DNA of 64,000 nucleotides from Pseudomonas rhodesiae (GTDB lineage: Bacteria; Pseudomonadota; Gammaproteobacteria; Pseudomonadales; Pseudomonadaceae). The stretch spans positions 1-64,000 of the forward strand of contig NZ_VFEU01000003.1 of the NCBI RefSeq assembly GCF_007858255.1, read 5' to 3'. The notes under the pieces are model-generated. The model saw only the letters and a list, made by a program, of their open reading frames with translations. It was not told the DNA's origin and did no database searches. Position numbers and translations under genes: made by a program. Position 1 is the stretch's first letter. Each line of letters begins with the position of its first letter. Positions 46,553 to 55,122 of the stretch are shown in pieces.

Positions 46553-46753
46553 ATGCCCATTGAAACTCCACAGACTGCAATTCCCACCAGCAACGAGACA
46601 AATCCCTACGGTGAGCAAGAGATTTTCTTCAGCTATGACGGTGGGCCGGCGTTGCGCCCTGGACAAATCGTGACTTACGAACGGGTCAGAGGTCCGGGCG
46701 GTGAGTGGCAGGCGATCAATATCGAGATCGTGAAGGACGTCACCGTGAACTAG
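46553..46753 (+). CDS. Small protein resembling a partial cold-shock domain
   Basis: A 66-residue protein with a strong AAGGAGAA ribosome site. Its C-terminal half, LRPGQIVTYERVRGPGGEWQ then AINIEIV, aligns by eye with the end of the neighbouring cold-shock protein ([17 protein letters not shown] then LQADKVQI). The N-terminal part lacks the RNP1 motif. It may be a decayed or specialised duplicate that keeps the last strands of the barrel. Function unknown. Confidence 0.65.
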   Translation: MPIETPQTAIPTSNETNPYGEQEIFFSYDGGPALRPGQIVTYERVRGPGGEWQAINIEIVKDVTVN

Positions 46754-46775
46754 CGCAAAAGCGCCCCACGAACCA

Positions 46776-47002
46776 GCGGGTCACTTCATCGGTGCCACTG
46801 ACCTGCAAGGTCTGGGTCAGATCGCCCCGAGCGACGCTTGCGCGGCGCGCATCGACTGGCCCAGCGGACCGAACATACTGCGCGTCAACAACCAGGCCAG
46901 CACCACCGTGCTCAAACCGGTCAGAAGCACAACCCCGAACACCATGTTGCGCGAGCGGCTGTATTGAGCCTCGGCCACTTGGCCTTGCATTCTTGCTCTA
47001 TG
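46776..47002 (-). pseudogene. Frameshifted fragment of a chemoreceptor (MCP)
   Basis: Minus-strand remnant of a methyl-accepting chemotaxis protein. One frame reads QYSRSRNMVFGVVLLTG then LAWLLTRSMFGPLGQS, the second membrane helix and start of a HAMP domain. The match then moves to another frame as VARGDLTQTLQVSGTDEVTR, the rest of the HAMP. No periplasmic sensor or signalling domain remains on either side. Both ends and the frame break show decay rather than an active gene. Confidence 0.75.
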
Positions 47003-47039
47003 ATGCACAGGTACAAAATTCCAGGGGGAGGCTGATGTG

Positions 47040-48536
47040 ATGACTGCTGGTTTTAACCCGTTAGTGCATATCGATTGGAAAACCCCCGGCGGCGAATGGC
47101 TGTCACTGCTGCCACCTGTCTACCCCCACATCAGCGTGTTTTCCGGCGCGGCCTTCGAAACGCTGCTGGATGAACTCTGCAATGAAATGCCCGAGGTGTG
47201 CTTCGAAGCGCTGGCCACTGCACTGGCGCGCGAAGGCTTCGACCTGTGGAACCTCGACGCGGGGGGTGACGATTACCGCCCGGTGATTGTCCCCGCCAAT
47301 CAGCGCGAGCGGTTTACCCAACATTGGTGCGGACAGAAGACAGCCCTGCATTTCAAGCCGACACTCATCCAAGCGCAAATACCGCCCGCAGCCAAGCCCA
47401 AACGCAGCAAGCTCCAGTGGCTGCAGGACGTACATGAATACCCAGGCCCAACGTATGTGCACGAAGGCAACTATCGCAACGGCTGGGCCGCGATCACTGA
47501 GCAGGAGGACGATAGCTGGTTATGCTTCCTGATCGATTACAACGCCTGGCCGCCTACCGAGCAGGACATGCTCGAACTCCGCAAAGACGGCGTGGACGGC
47601 GCCGATCTGCAACTGATCGATGCCAACGTTCAACGCAGCCTGTGGAAACGTCAGGTAACGCGCGGCGCGTACCGTTCGGATGATCGCTATCAGTACGAGA
47701 TCCGCAAGGGCAACAGCGTTGAAGTTTTCGGCCCCGTCGAGACGCAATGGCCGGCGTTTGAAGATCCCTGCGTGGTGGTCGAGGATCAGGTCTTCGAGCG
47801 TCAACGCCTCTACGAACCCGGGGCATTGACGCGGATCTGGCGCATCACCGCGCAGACCAGCGAGATCATTTTCGAACACCCCGATGAACTGACCCTCCTG
47901 CCCATCGGCCCCAACCGTTTGCTGTTTATGCAGCACAACGGCCCGTGCTGCTGGATTTGGAGTCAATACCTTGCACAACCGGTCACCATTGCCGCCAAAC
48001 CGATGCCGGCTGAAGCCTATCAATTGCGCGCAGCCACCGCTTACCTGGGAGGCGATGAGGTGCTGTTATTCAGTGAAGGCGCGCGCCCCAACCCCGAACA
48101 CCCCGGCTACCAGGAAAGCGTACTGCTAGCATGGCGCTTTAACTTCATCACCGGCACCAGCACCCAGGCGGTACTGGACGGCTTCGGCAGCGAAGTGCGC
48201 CAGGACACGCGCCTGCTGATCACTCAGCCCAAGCAAGTCATCACCCTGCGCACCTTTCACGGTCGGTTGGACGTTGCCCGTGGCCACGGTGATTGGTGGG
48301 TATGGAGTTATCACACGCAAACCTTCGGCGCCCACACCTTGGCGTGGTTGTGGAACCAGTGCAGCAACGATGTATTGAAACTGTCCTCCAAGGACATCCC
48401 GCGGGTTAAACCGCAGATCCGTTACGTGGCGGCGCAGGATCGGTATTTGGCGTTCGAAACGGAATATGTCGCGCGGCTGCCGCAGTTTGCGCAAATGGCG
48501 CAGGCTTTGGGGAGTGAGGGGCTAGTGTTTAAGTGA
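47040..48536 (+). CDS. Unrecognised 498-residue cytoplasmic protein
   Basis: I do not recognise this protein. It has no signal peptide or membrane helix and many Trp residues. The middle part reads WRITAQTSEIIFEHPDELTL then LPIGPNRLLFMQHNG, a strand-rich pattern that could be propeller-like, but no repeat is firm enough to claim. The start may be GTG 47037 or ATG 47040; both follow AGGGGGAGG. It lies between a chemoreceptor remnant and tRNA-Ser with a strong terminator after it, so it may be an acquired single gene. Confidence 0.7.
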   Translation: MTAGFNPLVHIDWKTPGGEWLSLLPPVYPHISVFSGAAFETLLDELCNEMPEVCFEALATALAREGFDLWNLDAGGDDYRPVIVPANQRERFTQHWCGQKTALHFKPTLIQAQIPPAAKPKRSKLQWLQDVHEYPGPTYVHEGNYRNGWAAITEQEDDSWLCFLIDYNAWPPTEQDMLELRKDGVDGADLQLIDANVQRSLWKRQVTRGAYRSDDRYQYEIRKGNSVEVFGPVETQWPAFEDPCVVVEDQVFERQRLYEPGALTRIWRITAQTSEIIFEHPDELTLLPIGPNRLLFMQHNGPCCWIWSQYLAQPVTIAAKPMPAEAYQLRAATAYLGGDEVLLFSEGARPNPEHPGYQESVLLAWRFNFITGTSTQAVLDGFGSEVRQDTRLLITQPKQVITLRTFHGRLDVARGHGDWWVWSYHTQTFGAHTLAWLWNQCSNDVLKLSSKDIPRVKPQIRYVAAQDRYLAFETEYVARLPQFAQMAQALGSEGLVFK

Positions 48537-48595
48537 AGGACGCTGGTGCTCGCACTGGACACAACCCACCTCTAAAATGAAGCCATCGGAAACGC

Positions 48596-48633
48596 AAAAG
48601 CCCCTGAAAGGATTAAACCTTTCAGGGGCTTTT
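48596..48633. terminator. Bidirectional Rho-independent terminator
   Basis: A perfect 16-bp stem, AAAAGCCCCTGAAAGG with CCTTTCAGGGGCTTTT, around ATTAAA. A run of A on one side and T on the other fits termination of both the plus-strand gene and the minus-strand tRNA. Confidence 0.9.
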
Positions 48634-48646
48634 GGTTATTCAATGA

Positions 48647-48736
48647 TGGCGGAGAGATAGGGATTCGAACCCTAGGTACCGGTGAAGGTACAACGGATTT
48701 CGAATCCGTCCCATTCGGCCACTCTGGCATCTCTCC
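48647..48736 (-). tRNA. tRNA-Ser (anticodon CGA)
   Basis: A 90-nt tRNA with long variable arm. The acceptor stem pairs GGAGAGA with TCTCTCC, and GCCA is encoded at the 3' end. The anticodon stem ACGGA/TCCGT holds the loop TTCGAAA, giving anticodon CGA for UCG codons. The TTC arm reads GGTTCGAATCC. It lies downstream of purC on the same strand and ahead of a terminator. Confidence 0.96.
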
Positions 48737-48819
48737 AACGGCGCGCATCATAACAGCCTGTTTCATGGAAGCAAAGCTCTTACGAGATTTTTTTCCGTGC
48801 TATCAGATGCTTGCGTCGA

Positions 48820-49533
48820 TTACAGCGGTACGCCAAGACGGTTGGCGACTTCTTCGTAGGCTTCGATCACGTCACCGAGGCCCTGGCGGAAGCGGTCTTT
48901 GTCCATCTTCTTCTTGGTGGCCTTGTCCCACAGGCGGCAGCCGTCCGGGCTGAATTCGTCGCCCAAGACGATGGAACCGTCGTGGAACACACCGAATTCC
49001 AGCTTGAAGTCCACCAGCAACAGGCCAGCGTCGTCGAACAGCTTGCTCAGCACGTCGTTGACCTTGAGGGACAACTCCTTCATGCGCGCCAGTTGCTCAG
49101 CGGTGCCCCAACCGAAGGCCACGACGTGGGATTCGTTGATGAAGGGATCGCCTTTGGCATCGTCCTTCAGGAACAGCTCGAAGGTGTACGGATTGAGCTT
49201 CATGCCCTCTTCCACACCCAGGCGCTTGACCAGGCTGCCGGCGGCGTAGTTACGCACAACGCACTCGACCGGGATCATGTCCAGTTTCTTGACCAGGCAC
49301 TCGTTGTCGCTCAGCAGCTTGTCGAACTGGGTCGGAATACCGGCCGCTTCGAGCTTCTGCATGATGAAGGCGTTGAACTTGTTGTTCACCATGCCCTTGC
49401 GATCGAGCTGTTCGATGCGCTTGCCGTCGAACGCCGAGGTGTCGTTGCGAAACAGCAGGATCAGGCGGTTGGCGTCGTCGGTCTTGTACACCGACTTGGC
49501 TTTGCCGCGGTAGAGTTCTTCACGTTTTTCCAT
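48820..49533 (-). CDS. purC: Phosphoribosylaminoimidazole-succinocarboxamide synthase
   Basis: A 237-residue SAICAR synthetase, the eighth step of de novo purine synthesis, joining CAIR and aspartate with ATP. Family blocks: [14 protein letters not shown] near 7-20, [15 protein letters not shown] near 33-47, [16 protein letters not shown] near 91-106 and [10 protein letters not shown] near 172-181. It is the last gene of the minus-strand operon dapA-bamC-MBL-purC, 27 bp after the MBL gene. Confidence 0.96.
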   Translation of the reverse strand: MEKREELYRGKAKSVYKTDDANRLILLFRNDTSAFDGKRIEQLDRKGMVNNKFNAFIMQKLEAAGIPTQFDKLLSDNECLVKKLDMIPVECVVRNYAAGSLVKRLGVEEGMKLNPYTFELFLKDDAKGDPFINESHVVAFGWGTAEQLARMKELSLKVNDVLSKLFDDAGLLLVDFKLEFGVFHDGSIVLGDEFSPDGCRLWDKATKKKMDKDRFRQGLGDVIEAYEEVANRLGVPL

Positions 49534-49560
49534 GATGGGCTCCGCTTTGAGTGAGGTGGG

Positions 49561-50319
49561 CTAGGCGATATGTCGCCAGTCGAGCCCTGAATCTTGATCG
49601 GCCAGTTGCAGCCAGTCCGGGTCGCACCCAAGGGTGTCGACAAAACATTGCCGGGCAAGCGTCGGCAGGTTGTTCTTGCTGCTCAAGTGGGCCAGGACCA
49701 GGTGTTGCAGGTCTTGCCAGCCCAACTCATACACCAGGTACGCCGCCTGGTGGTTGTTCAAATGCCCCAGTTCGCCGCCCACCCGCTGCTTGAGAAAGTA
49801 CGGGTAGTGACCACGAGCCAGCAGGTCACGGCAGTGATTGGACTCGATCATCAAGGCATCGAGATTCCGGTAGCCGTCCAGCACCCTGGCGCAATACGAA
49901 CCCAGGTCAGTGAGCACGCCAAAACGTCGCTCGCCATCACTGAACACATACTGCGTGGGTTCCTGGGCGTCATGCGCTACGGCGACCACATCAATGCTCA
50001 AGGCACCGATCCGAAAGGTCTCGCCGCCGGCCAGGAAACCCGCAGGCTCAATGGGTTTGCGCATCCCGCGCAAGGTACCGCGACTCAGATACACCGGAAG
50101 ATTGTAGCGCCGAGACAGCAAACCCACGCCATGCACATGGTCGGCATGTTCGTGGGTCACCAGAATCGCGCTCAGCTGCGTAGGGTGAACCCCCAGGCGC
50201 AGCAAGCGCCGCTCGGTTTCTCTTAACGAGAAACCACAATCGACCAGCACATAGGTGTCGTCATGGGCGACGAGCGTGCCGTTCCCTTGGCTTCCGCTGC
50301 CGAGAACGGCAAAACGCAT
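49561..50319 (-). CDS. MBL-fold metallo-hydrolase (WalJ/YycJ-like)
   Basis: A 252-residue metallo-beta-lactamase-fold enzyme. The metal motif HEHADH is at 56-61, with further ligands in AHDAQEPTQY, VLTDLGSY and LAHLSSKNN. It resembles the WalJ/YycJ and PhnP-like group, which includes nucleases and phosphodiesterases; the substrate is not set. It begins 4 bp after bamC and is followed by purC in the same operon. Confidence 0.88.
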   Translation of the reverse strand: MRFAVLGSGSQGNGTLVAHDDTYVLVDCGFSLRETERRLLRLGVHPTQLSAILVTHEHADHVHGVGLLSRRYNLPVYLSRGTLRGMRKPIEPAGFLAGGETFRIGALSIDVVAVAHDAQEPTQYVFSDGERRFGVLTDLGSYCARVLDGYRNLDALMIESNHCRDLLARGHYPYFLKQRVGGELGHLNNHQAAYLVYELGWQDLQHLVLAHLSSKNNLPTLARQCFVDTLGCDPDWLQLADQDSGLDWRHIA

Positions 50320-50323
50320 CGGA

Positions 50324-51439
50324 TCAGCCCAGGTTGTCCTGAATCACGCCCAACACTTTGCGCGCTGTTTCAGCTGGCGCTACGGTGTTGATGTTCTTCT
50401 CGACCGTGACTTGCACCGCGTCGCCAACCTTGCTCAAACGCACCTGATAACGCTCCGCGCGGGTCTCGACTTCTTCCTTGGTCGGCTTGCTGCCGAACAG
50501 CTTGCCGAAGAAGCCCGGTTCGTCGTCTTTACGTTCGGCCTTTTCCGCCACGTTGATGTAGTACAGACCCAGGCTCCGGTTGATGTCCTCAACACGCCAC
50601 GGGCCTTGCTCCAACGCGCGGCCTACGCTGGCCCAGGCACGATCCAGGTCTTCACCCAGGTTCAGCACCACGTTACCGCTGCCGTCCTCGGTGAGGCTGA
50701 CGCGGCTCGGGGTATCGTAATCTCGCGCAGCGAGCAGGGAAACCGAACCGCCCTTCTCGGAAATACGGCTCATGCTGGCCAGCATTTCATCGACCAATGC
50801 CGAGTCGACACCGGTGTTGACCGAGCGGTTGGTGAAATCGACGTTGGCTGTGCTGCCGGCAGGACGCTCGGCGCTCACCACATAGACTTCACTGGTATTG
50901 CGCTGCACGCCTGGCTCAATGCGCACACGGACGCGCGTTTCGCTGTCGGAGGCGACACCGCCGGCCTGCAGGCGCTTAGCCATACTGGCGGACAACTCAT
51001 TGCCCTGCTGCCAGGCAGTGGTGAATTCACCGGTCTGCGGGCGCTGTTCGTCAATGCGGAAACCGTTGTCCTGGAAGAACTGCACCGCCACCGGCCAGAC
51101 TTCGGCAGGTGGGCGCTGCGCCACGATCCAGCGCGAGTCGCCGCTTTTTTGCAGGCTGTAGTCGCTGGCATCGGCCACGGCCGTGATCGGCTGTGGACGT
51201 GGTACCACGAACTCACCTTTGGCGGTGTCATCGGCAACGTTGCGTGGAATCGGCAGCAACGGGTCAAGGCGCTTGGCGACATTGACGTCCGGCGGCAATT
51301 GCATCGGTTTGGTTGCTTGTGCTTCCAGATAATCGCTGCCGCGGTCACGGAAGTAGCCTTCCGGGCCCCAGATCCAACCGCAGCCACTGGTGCTGGAGAT
51401 AATCAAGGCAAGTGCGGAAAGTCCGGCCAATCGCTTCAT
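50324..51439 (-). CDS. bamC: Outer-membrane assembly lipoprotein BamC
   Basis: A 371-residue lipoprotein of the BAM complex, which inserts beta-barrel proteins in the outer membrane. The signal MKRLAGLSALALIISSTSGC ends at Cys20, the lipid-bearing cysteine, with the -3 position Thr rather than the usual Leu. The helix-grip domains typical of BamC follow (SRWIVAQRPPAEVWPVAVQF and RAWASVGRALEQGPWRVED). It starts 17 bp after dapA, an arrangement also seen in E. coli. Confidence 0.93.
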   Translation of the reverse strand: MKRLAGLSALALIISSTSGCGWIWGPEGYFRDRGSDYLEAQATKPMQLPPDVNVAKRLDPLLPIPRNVADDTAKGEFVVPRPQPITAVADASDYSLQKSGDSRWIVAQRPPAEVWPVAVQFFQDNGFRIDEQRPQTGEFTTAWQQGNELSASMAKRLQAGGVASDSETRVRVRIEPGVQRNTSEVYVVSAERPAGSTANVDFTNRSVNTGVDSALVDEMLASMSRISEKGGSVSLLAARDYDTPSRVSLTEDGSGNVVLNLGEDLDRAWASVGRALEQGPWRVEDINRSLGLYYINVAEKAERKDDEPGFFGKLFGSKPTKEEVETRAERYQVRLSKVGDAVQVTVEKNINTVAPAETARKVLGVIQDNLG

Positions 51440-51456
51440 GCGTAGTGCTTCCTCAA

Positions 51457-52335
51457 TTAAACCAGGACGCCGGACTGGCGCAGGGCCTGTCGCAGCGGTT
51501 CGTGACAGGCTTCGCTGAGGCGGGTGAGCGGCAGACGGATACCGTCCGGCATCATGCCCATCTCGTACAGAGCCCATTTCACGGGAATAGGGTTGGATTC
51601 GATAAACAGTTCTTTGTTGAGCGGCATCAGCTTCTCGTGGATCGCGCGGGCTTTGTCGGCATCGCCGGCGAGTGCGGCGGCGCACATGTCGCTCATGGCG
51701 CGGGGGGCCACGTTGGCGGTCACGGAGATATTGCCTTTGCCGCCCAGTAGAATCAGCTCGACCGCGGTGGCGTCGTCACCGGAATACAACAGGAAGTCAC
51801 TGCTCACGCCGGCCAGGATGTCCTTGGCGCGCTGCAGGTCACCAGTAGCTTCCTTGATGCCGACGATGTTCGGCACGGTGGACAGGCGGATCACGGTCTC
51901 GGCCTTCATGTCACAGGCGGTACGGCCCGGCACGTTATAGAGGATCTGCGGAATGTCGACGGCTTCGGCAATGGTGCGGAAGTGCTGGTAAAGGCCTTCC
52001 TGGGTCGGCTTGTTGTAGTACGGGGTCACCAGCAAGCAGGCATCGGCACCGGCTTTCTTGGCGTTTTTGGTCAGTTCGATCGCCTCACGCGTCGAATTGG
52101 CGCCCGTACCGGCGATGACCGCGATACGACCGGCAACGCGCTTGACCACGAACTCGATGACCTGGATGTGCTCTTCCACATCGAGCGTGGCCGATTCACC
52201 CGTGGTGCCGACCGCAACGATCGCGTTGGTGCCTTCTTGCAGGTGGAAGTCCACCAGTTTGCCCAGGCTGTCCCAGTCGAGATGACCTTGTGCATCCATG
52301 GGTGTGACCAGTGCCACCATACTGCCCGCAATCAT
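51457..52335 (-). CDS. dapA: 4-hydroxy-tetrahydrodipicolinate synthase
   Basis: A 292-residue class I aldolase that condenses pyruvate with aspartate semialdehyde in lysine and diaminopimelate synthesis. The Schiff-base lysine is Lys161 in GIKEATGD; Tyr133 (ILYNVPGR) and Thr44-Thr45 (VGTTGE) complete the proton relay. ATG 52335 (MIAGSMVAL) matches the family N-terminus; the frame continues upstream without family sequence. It heads the dapA-bamC-MBL-purC operon. Confidence 0.96.
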   Translation of the reverse strand: MIAGSMVALVTPMDAQGHLDWDSLGKLVDFHLQEGTNAIVAVGTTGESATLDVEEHIQVIEFVVKRVAGRIAVIAGTGANSTREAIELTKNAKKAGADACLLVTPYYNKPTQEGLYQHFRTIAEAVDIPQILYNVPGRTACDMKAETVIRLSTVPNIVGIKEATGDLQRAKDILAGVSSDFLLYSGDDATAVELILLGGKGNISVTANVAPRAMSDMCAAALAGDADKARAIHEKLMPLNKELFIESNPIPVKWALYEMGMMPDGIRLPLTRLSEACHEPLRQALRQSGVLV

Positions 52336-52608
52336 GCAACCGCTCCTGCCGGAAAAAGAGAGCCGTAATGGTACTGGCGCCAAGATGCTTGCACAAGCGA
52401 AGTACCGCGTGAGGATGCGTTCTGACGCAACTAAACATCGATCAACGCCATCATCGGGCCTGAGCACGGTTTGACGAGCACTGAAAACCGCAGAACGACG
52501 CAATGAAAACGCCACCTCCTAGCCCTTGGCGACGCTTTTCGCTACCCTTGATCCTTTGATCGATACGGCCCTCTCGGTATCGACCGCTCATCGCTTTAGG
52601 AAGGCTGC

Positions 52609-53169
52609 ATGTCCACCCCCACAGTTCGCGAACAATTCCTTGTTATCAGTGCCCTCGGCGCCAACCCCATGGAGCTGACCAACGTCCTGTGCCGCGCCAG
52701 CCATGAAAACCGCTGCGCCGTAGTGACCTCTCGCCTGACCCGCCACGGCGAGTGCAGCGCCCTGGTGTTGCAGATCTCCGGGAGCTGGGACGCTCTGGCG
52801 CGCCTGGAGACTGGCCTGCCGGGCCTGGCCAAGAAGCATGATTTCACCGTTAATGTGGTACGCAGCGCCGCTCTGGAGAATCGCCCACAGGCCCTGCCAT
52901 ACGTTGCCTACGTCAGTTCGGCCTACCGCTCGGACATCGTCAATGAACTGTGCCAGTTCTTCATCGACCATAACGTCGAGTTGGAGAACCTGACCTGTGA
53001 CACCTACCAGGCGCCCCAGACCGGCGGCACCATGCTCAACGCCACCTTTACCGTCACTTTGCCGGCTGGAGTGCAGATCAGCTGGCTGCGCGATCAGTTC
53101 CTGGATTTCGCCGATGCGTTGAACCTCGACGCCCTGATCGAACCGTGGCGCCCACAGAACCCAATGTAA
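52609..53169 (+). CDS. gcvR: Glycine cleavage system regulator GcvR-like (two ACT domains)
   Basis: A 186-residue protein with two tandem ACT domains (about 8-85 and 97-175), the layout of GcvR, which holds the activator GcvA in check when glycine is low. The start MSTPTVREQFLVISALGANP matches the family. It is divergent from dapA with 273 bp between starts and lies 10 bp before bcp, an arrangement common in gammaproteobacteria. Confidence 0.9.
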   Translation: MSTPTVREQFLVISALGANPMELTNVLCRASHENRCAVVTSRLTRHGECSALVLQISGSWDALARLETGLPGLAKKHDFTVNVVRSAALENRPQALPYVAYVSSAYRSDIVNELCQFFIDHNVELENLTCDTYQAPQTGGTMLNATFTVTLPAGVQISWLRDQFLDFADALNLDALIEPWRPQNPM

Positions 53170-53179
53170 GGAAGTACCC

Positions 53180-53653
53180 ATGGCGGTAGTCATCGACCAA
53201 CCCGTAGCCGACTTCGAAGCCCAGGCCACCAGTGGCCAGACCTTCAGCTTGGCCGCCCTCAAGGGCAAGCAAGTGGTGATCTACTTCTATCCGAAGGACA
53301 GCACACCAGGCTGCACCACCGAGGGCCAGGGTTTTCGTGACCAACACGCGGCGTTCCAGGCAGCCAATACGGAAATATTCGGCGTGTCGCGCGACAGCGT
53401 GAAGTCCCACGAGAACTTCAAGGCCAAGCAGCAGTTCCCTTTTGAGCTGATCAGCGACAAAGATGAGACAGTCTGCCAGCTGTTTGATGTGATCAAGCTG
53501 AAAAAGCTGTACGGCAAGGAATACCTGGGAGTGGATCGCAGCACCTTCCTGATCGACAAAAATGGCGTGCTGCGTCAGGAATGGCGGGGCGTCAAAGTGC
53601 CAGGCCATGTAGATGCCGTCCTGGCCGCCGCCCAAGCCTTGAACAAGGCCTGA
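53180..53653 (+). CDS. bcp: Thiol peroxidase of the PrxQ/Bcp family
   Basis: A 157-residue peroxiredoxin reducing peroxides with thioredoxin. The peroxidatic Cys45 is in STPGCTTEGQG. The usual neighbour Cys50 is absent (Gln); the only other cysteine is Cys99 in ETVCQLF, which could be the resolving residue as in some PrxQ types. It is probably cotranscribed with gcvR. A REP-like hairpin follows. Confidence 0.93.
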   Translation: MAVVIDQPVADFEAQATSGQTFSLAALKGKQVVIYFYPKDSTPGCTTEGQGFRDQHAAFQAANTEIFGVSRDSVKSHENFKAKQQFPFELISDKDETVCQLFDVIKLKKLYGKEYLGVDRSTFLIDKNGVLRQEWRGVKVPGHVDAVLAAAQALNKA

Positions 53654-53664
53654 GCAAACGCTGC

Positions 53665-53684
53665 GGGGCGGGCTTGCTCGCCCC
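53665..53684. repeat. REP-like hairpin between convergent genes
   Basis: GGGGCGGGCTTGCTCGCCCC, a variant of the local REP core, sits between bcp and the perM-like gene and reaches the latter's stop codon. Confidence 0.65.
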
Positions 53685-54754
53685 TACAACAGCGGCGCCA
53701 CCACCGGCTCCTGTCGCGGCCAGGCATCCAGCACGGCCTTGAACAGCGTGGCCAGGGGTATTGCAAAGAACACCCCCCAGAACCCCCACAGCCCACCAAA
53801 TAGCAGCACCGCGCAGATAATCGCCACCGGATGAAGGTTGACCGCTTCGGAAAACAGCAGCGGCACCAGTACGTTGCCGTCCAGGGTCTGGATGATCCCG
53901 TACACCGCCATCAGGTAGATGAATTGATCACTCCAGCCCCACTGGAACAGTGCGATCAACGTCACCGGCACCGTCACCACCACCGCGCCCACATACGGCA
54001 CCACCACTGACACGCCGACCAGCAATGCCAGCAACGCGGCATAGTTGAGGTCCAGGGCGATGAAGGCGATGTAGGTCACACCGCCACAAATAAAGATCTC
54101 GATCACCTTGCCACGGATGTAGTTGGCGATCTGCCGGTTCATTTCCTGCGCCACACGGGTAATCAACGCCCGCTCCCGCGGCAGATAGCTGCGTACCCAG
54201 CGACTGATCATTACGCGATCCTTGAGAAAGAAAAACACCAGGATCGGCACCAGTACCAAATAGATCATGATGTTGACCAGCAACGGCAGGCTGGATAGGG
54301 AGAACGTCAGCGCCCATTGCCCGAATTTCCCGATTTCACCGCGCGCCACTTCGATGGCCTGCAGCACTTGCTCATCCGATACCAGATGGGGATAACGCTC
54401 CGGTAACAGGAGCAACAGCGATTGCCACTTGGCTAGCATCCCCGGTAATTCGTTGAACAGCGTGATCAGCTGATGCCAGAGCAATGGCAACACCACCACG
54501 ATAAACACCACCAGCAGGCCCATGAACAACGCGAACACCAACCCAACCGCTACCCCGCCGGGTACGCGCAGGCGCTCCAACGTCGTCACCAATCCCTGCA
54601 TCAGATACGCCAACACCATGCCCGCTAGCACCGGAGCCAGCATGCCACCCAAGGTCAACACCGCCGTAAAGGCCAGGAATAACAAGACCGCCAGCACCAC
54701 CGCCTCTTCATCGGAGAAGTAGCGCTGAATCCAGTCACGTAACACTTTGAACAT
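53684..54754 (-). CDS. AI-2E/PerM family transporter
   Basis: A 356-residue membrane protein with about eight hydrophobic helices, first near VVLAVLLFLAFTAVLTLGGM, later LLALLVGVSVVVPYVGAVVV and ICAVLLFGGLWGFWGVFFAI. This is the AI-2E/PerM permease family, whose members export autoinducer-like or Na+-coupled substrates; none can be assigned here. ATG 54754 is used; a TTG just before it is possible. It follows tusA by 31 bp on the same strand. Confidence 0.9.
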   Translation of the reverse strand: MFKVLRDWIQRYFSDEEAVVLAVLLFLAFTAVLTLGGMLAPVLAGMVLAYLMQGLVTTLERLRVPGGVAVGLVFALFMGLLVVFIVVVLPLLWHQLITLFNELPGMLAKWQSLLLLLPERYPHLVSDEQVLQAIEVARGEIGKFGQWALTFSLSSLPLLVNIMIYLVLVPILVFFFLKDRVMISRWVRSYLPRERALITRVAQEMNRQIANYIRGKVIEIFICGGVTYIAFIALDLNYAALLALLVGVSVVVPYVGAVVVTVPVTLIALFQWGWSDQFIYLMAVYGIIQTLDGNVLVPLLFSEAVNLHPVAIICAVLLFGGLWGFWGVFFAIPLATLFKAVLDAWPRQEPVVAPLL

Positions 54755-54785
54755 CAATCAACCTCGGGCTGTGGGAACAAACGGT

Positions 54786-55025
54786 TCAGGCCTTGCGCAA
54801 CCAGTAACGGTACACACCGGCGGCGTCTTCTTCGTGCAACAGGGTGTGCCCAGCCAGTTTGGCAAATGTGCGGAAATCACGCTGAGAGCCCGCGTCGGTG
54901 GCAATCACTTTGAGCACCGCACCGCTGGCCATTCGGTTGAGCTCCAACTTGGCCTTGAGCAAGGGCAACGGGCAATTGAGCCCACTGGCATCAAGTTCGG
55001 CGTCAAAAGCGACGGTGTCGGTCAT
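54786..55025 (-). CDS. tusA: Sulfurtransferase TusA
   Basis: A 79-residue sulfur carrier that passes persulfide sulfur to tRNA 2-thiouridine synthesis and other acceptors. The active Cys18 lies in LNCPLPLLKAK, the family signature. ATG 55025 gives the normal length; longer frames upstream are not family sequence. It is divergent from the BepA-like protease gene and upstream of the perM-like gene. Confidence 0.94.
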   Translation of the reverse strand: MTDTVAFDAELDASGLNCPLPLLKAKLELNRMASGAVLKVIATDAGSQRDFRTFAKLAGHTLLHEEDAAGVYRYWLRKA

Positions 55026-55122
55026 AGGTTTACTCCGGGTCAAGCGTTCGGGGGTGCTTAGAATATCTGGTCCGAAGCTCAGTGTCCGGCTACAGTAAGC
55101 TCTTTGTCGAAAGGCCCTGTGC

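Noticed and set aside
52336..52608. Possible riboswitch upstream of gcvR or dapA
   Set aside because: No paired glycine-aptamer or lysine-riboswitch core could be recognised in the 273 bp.
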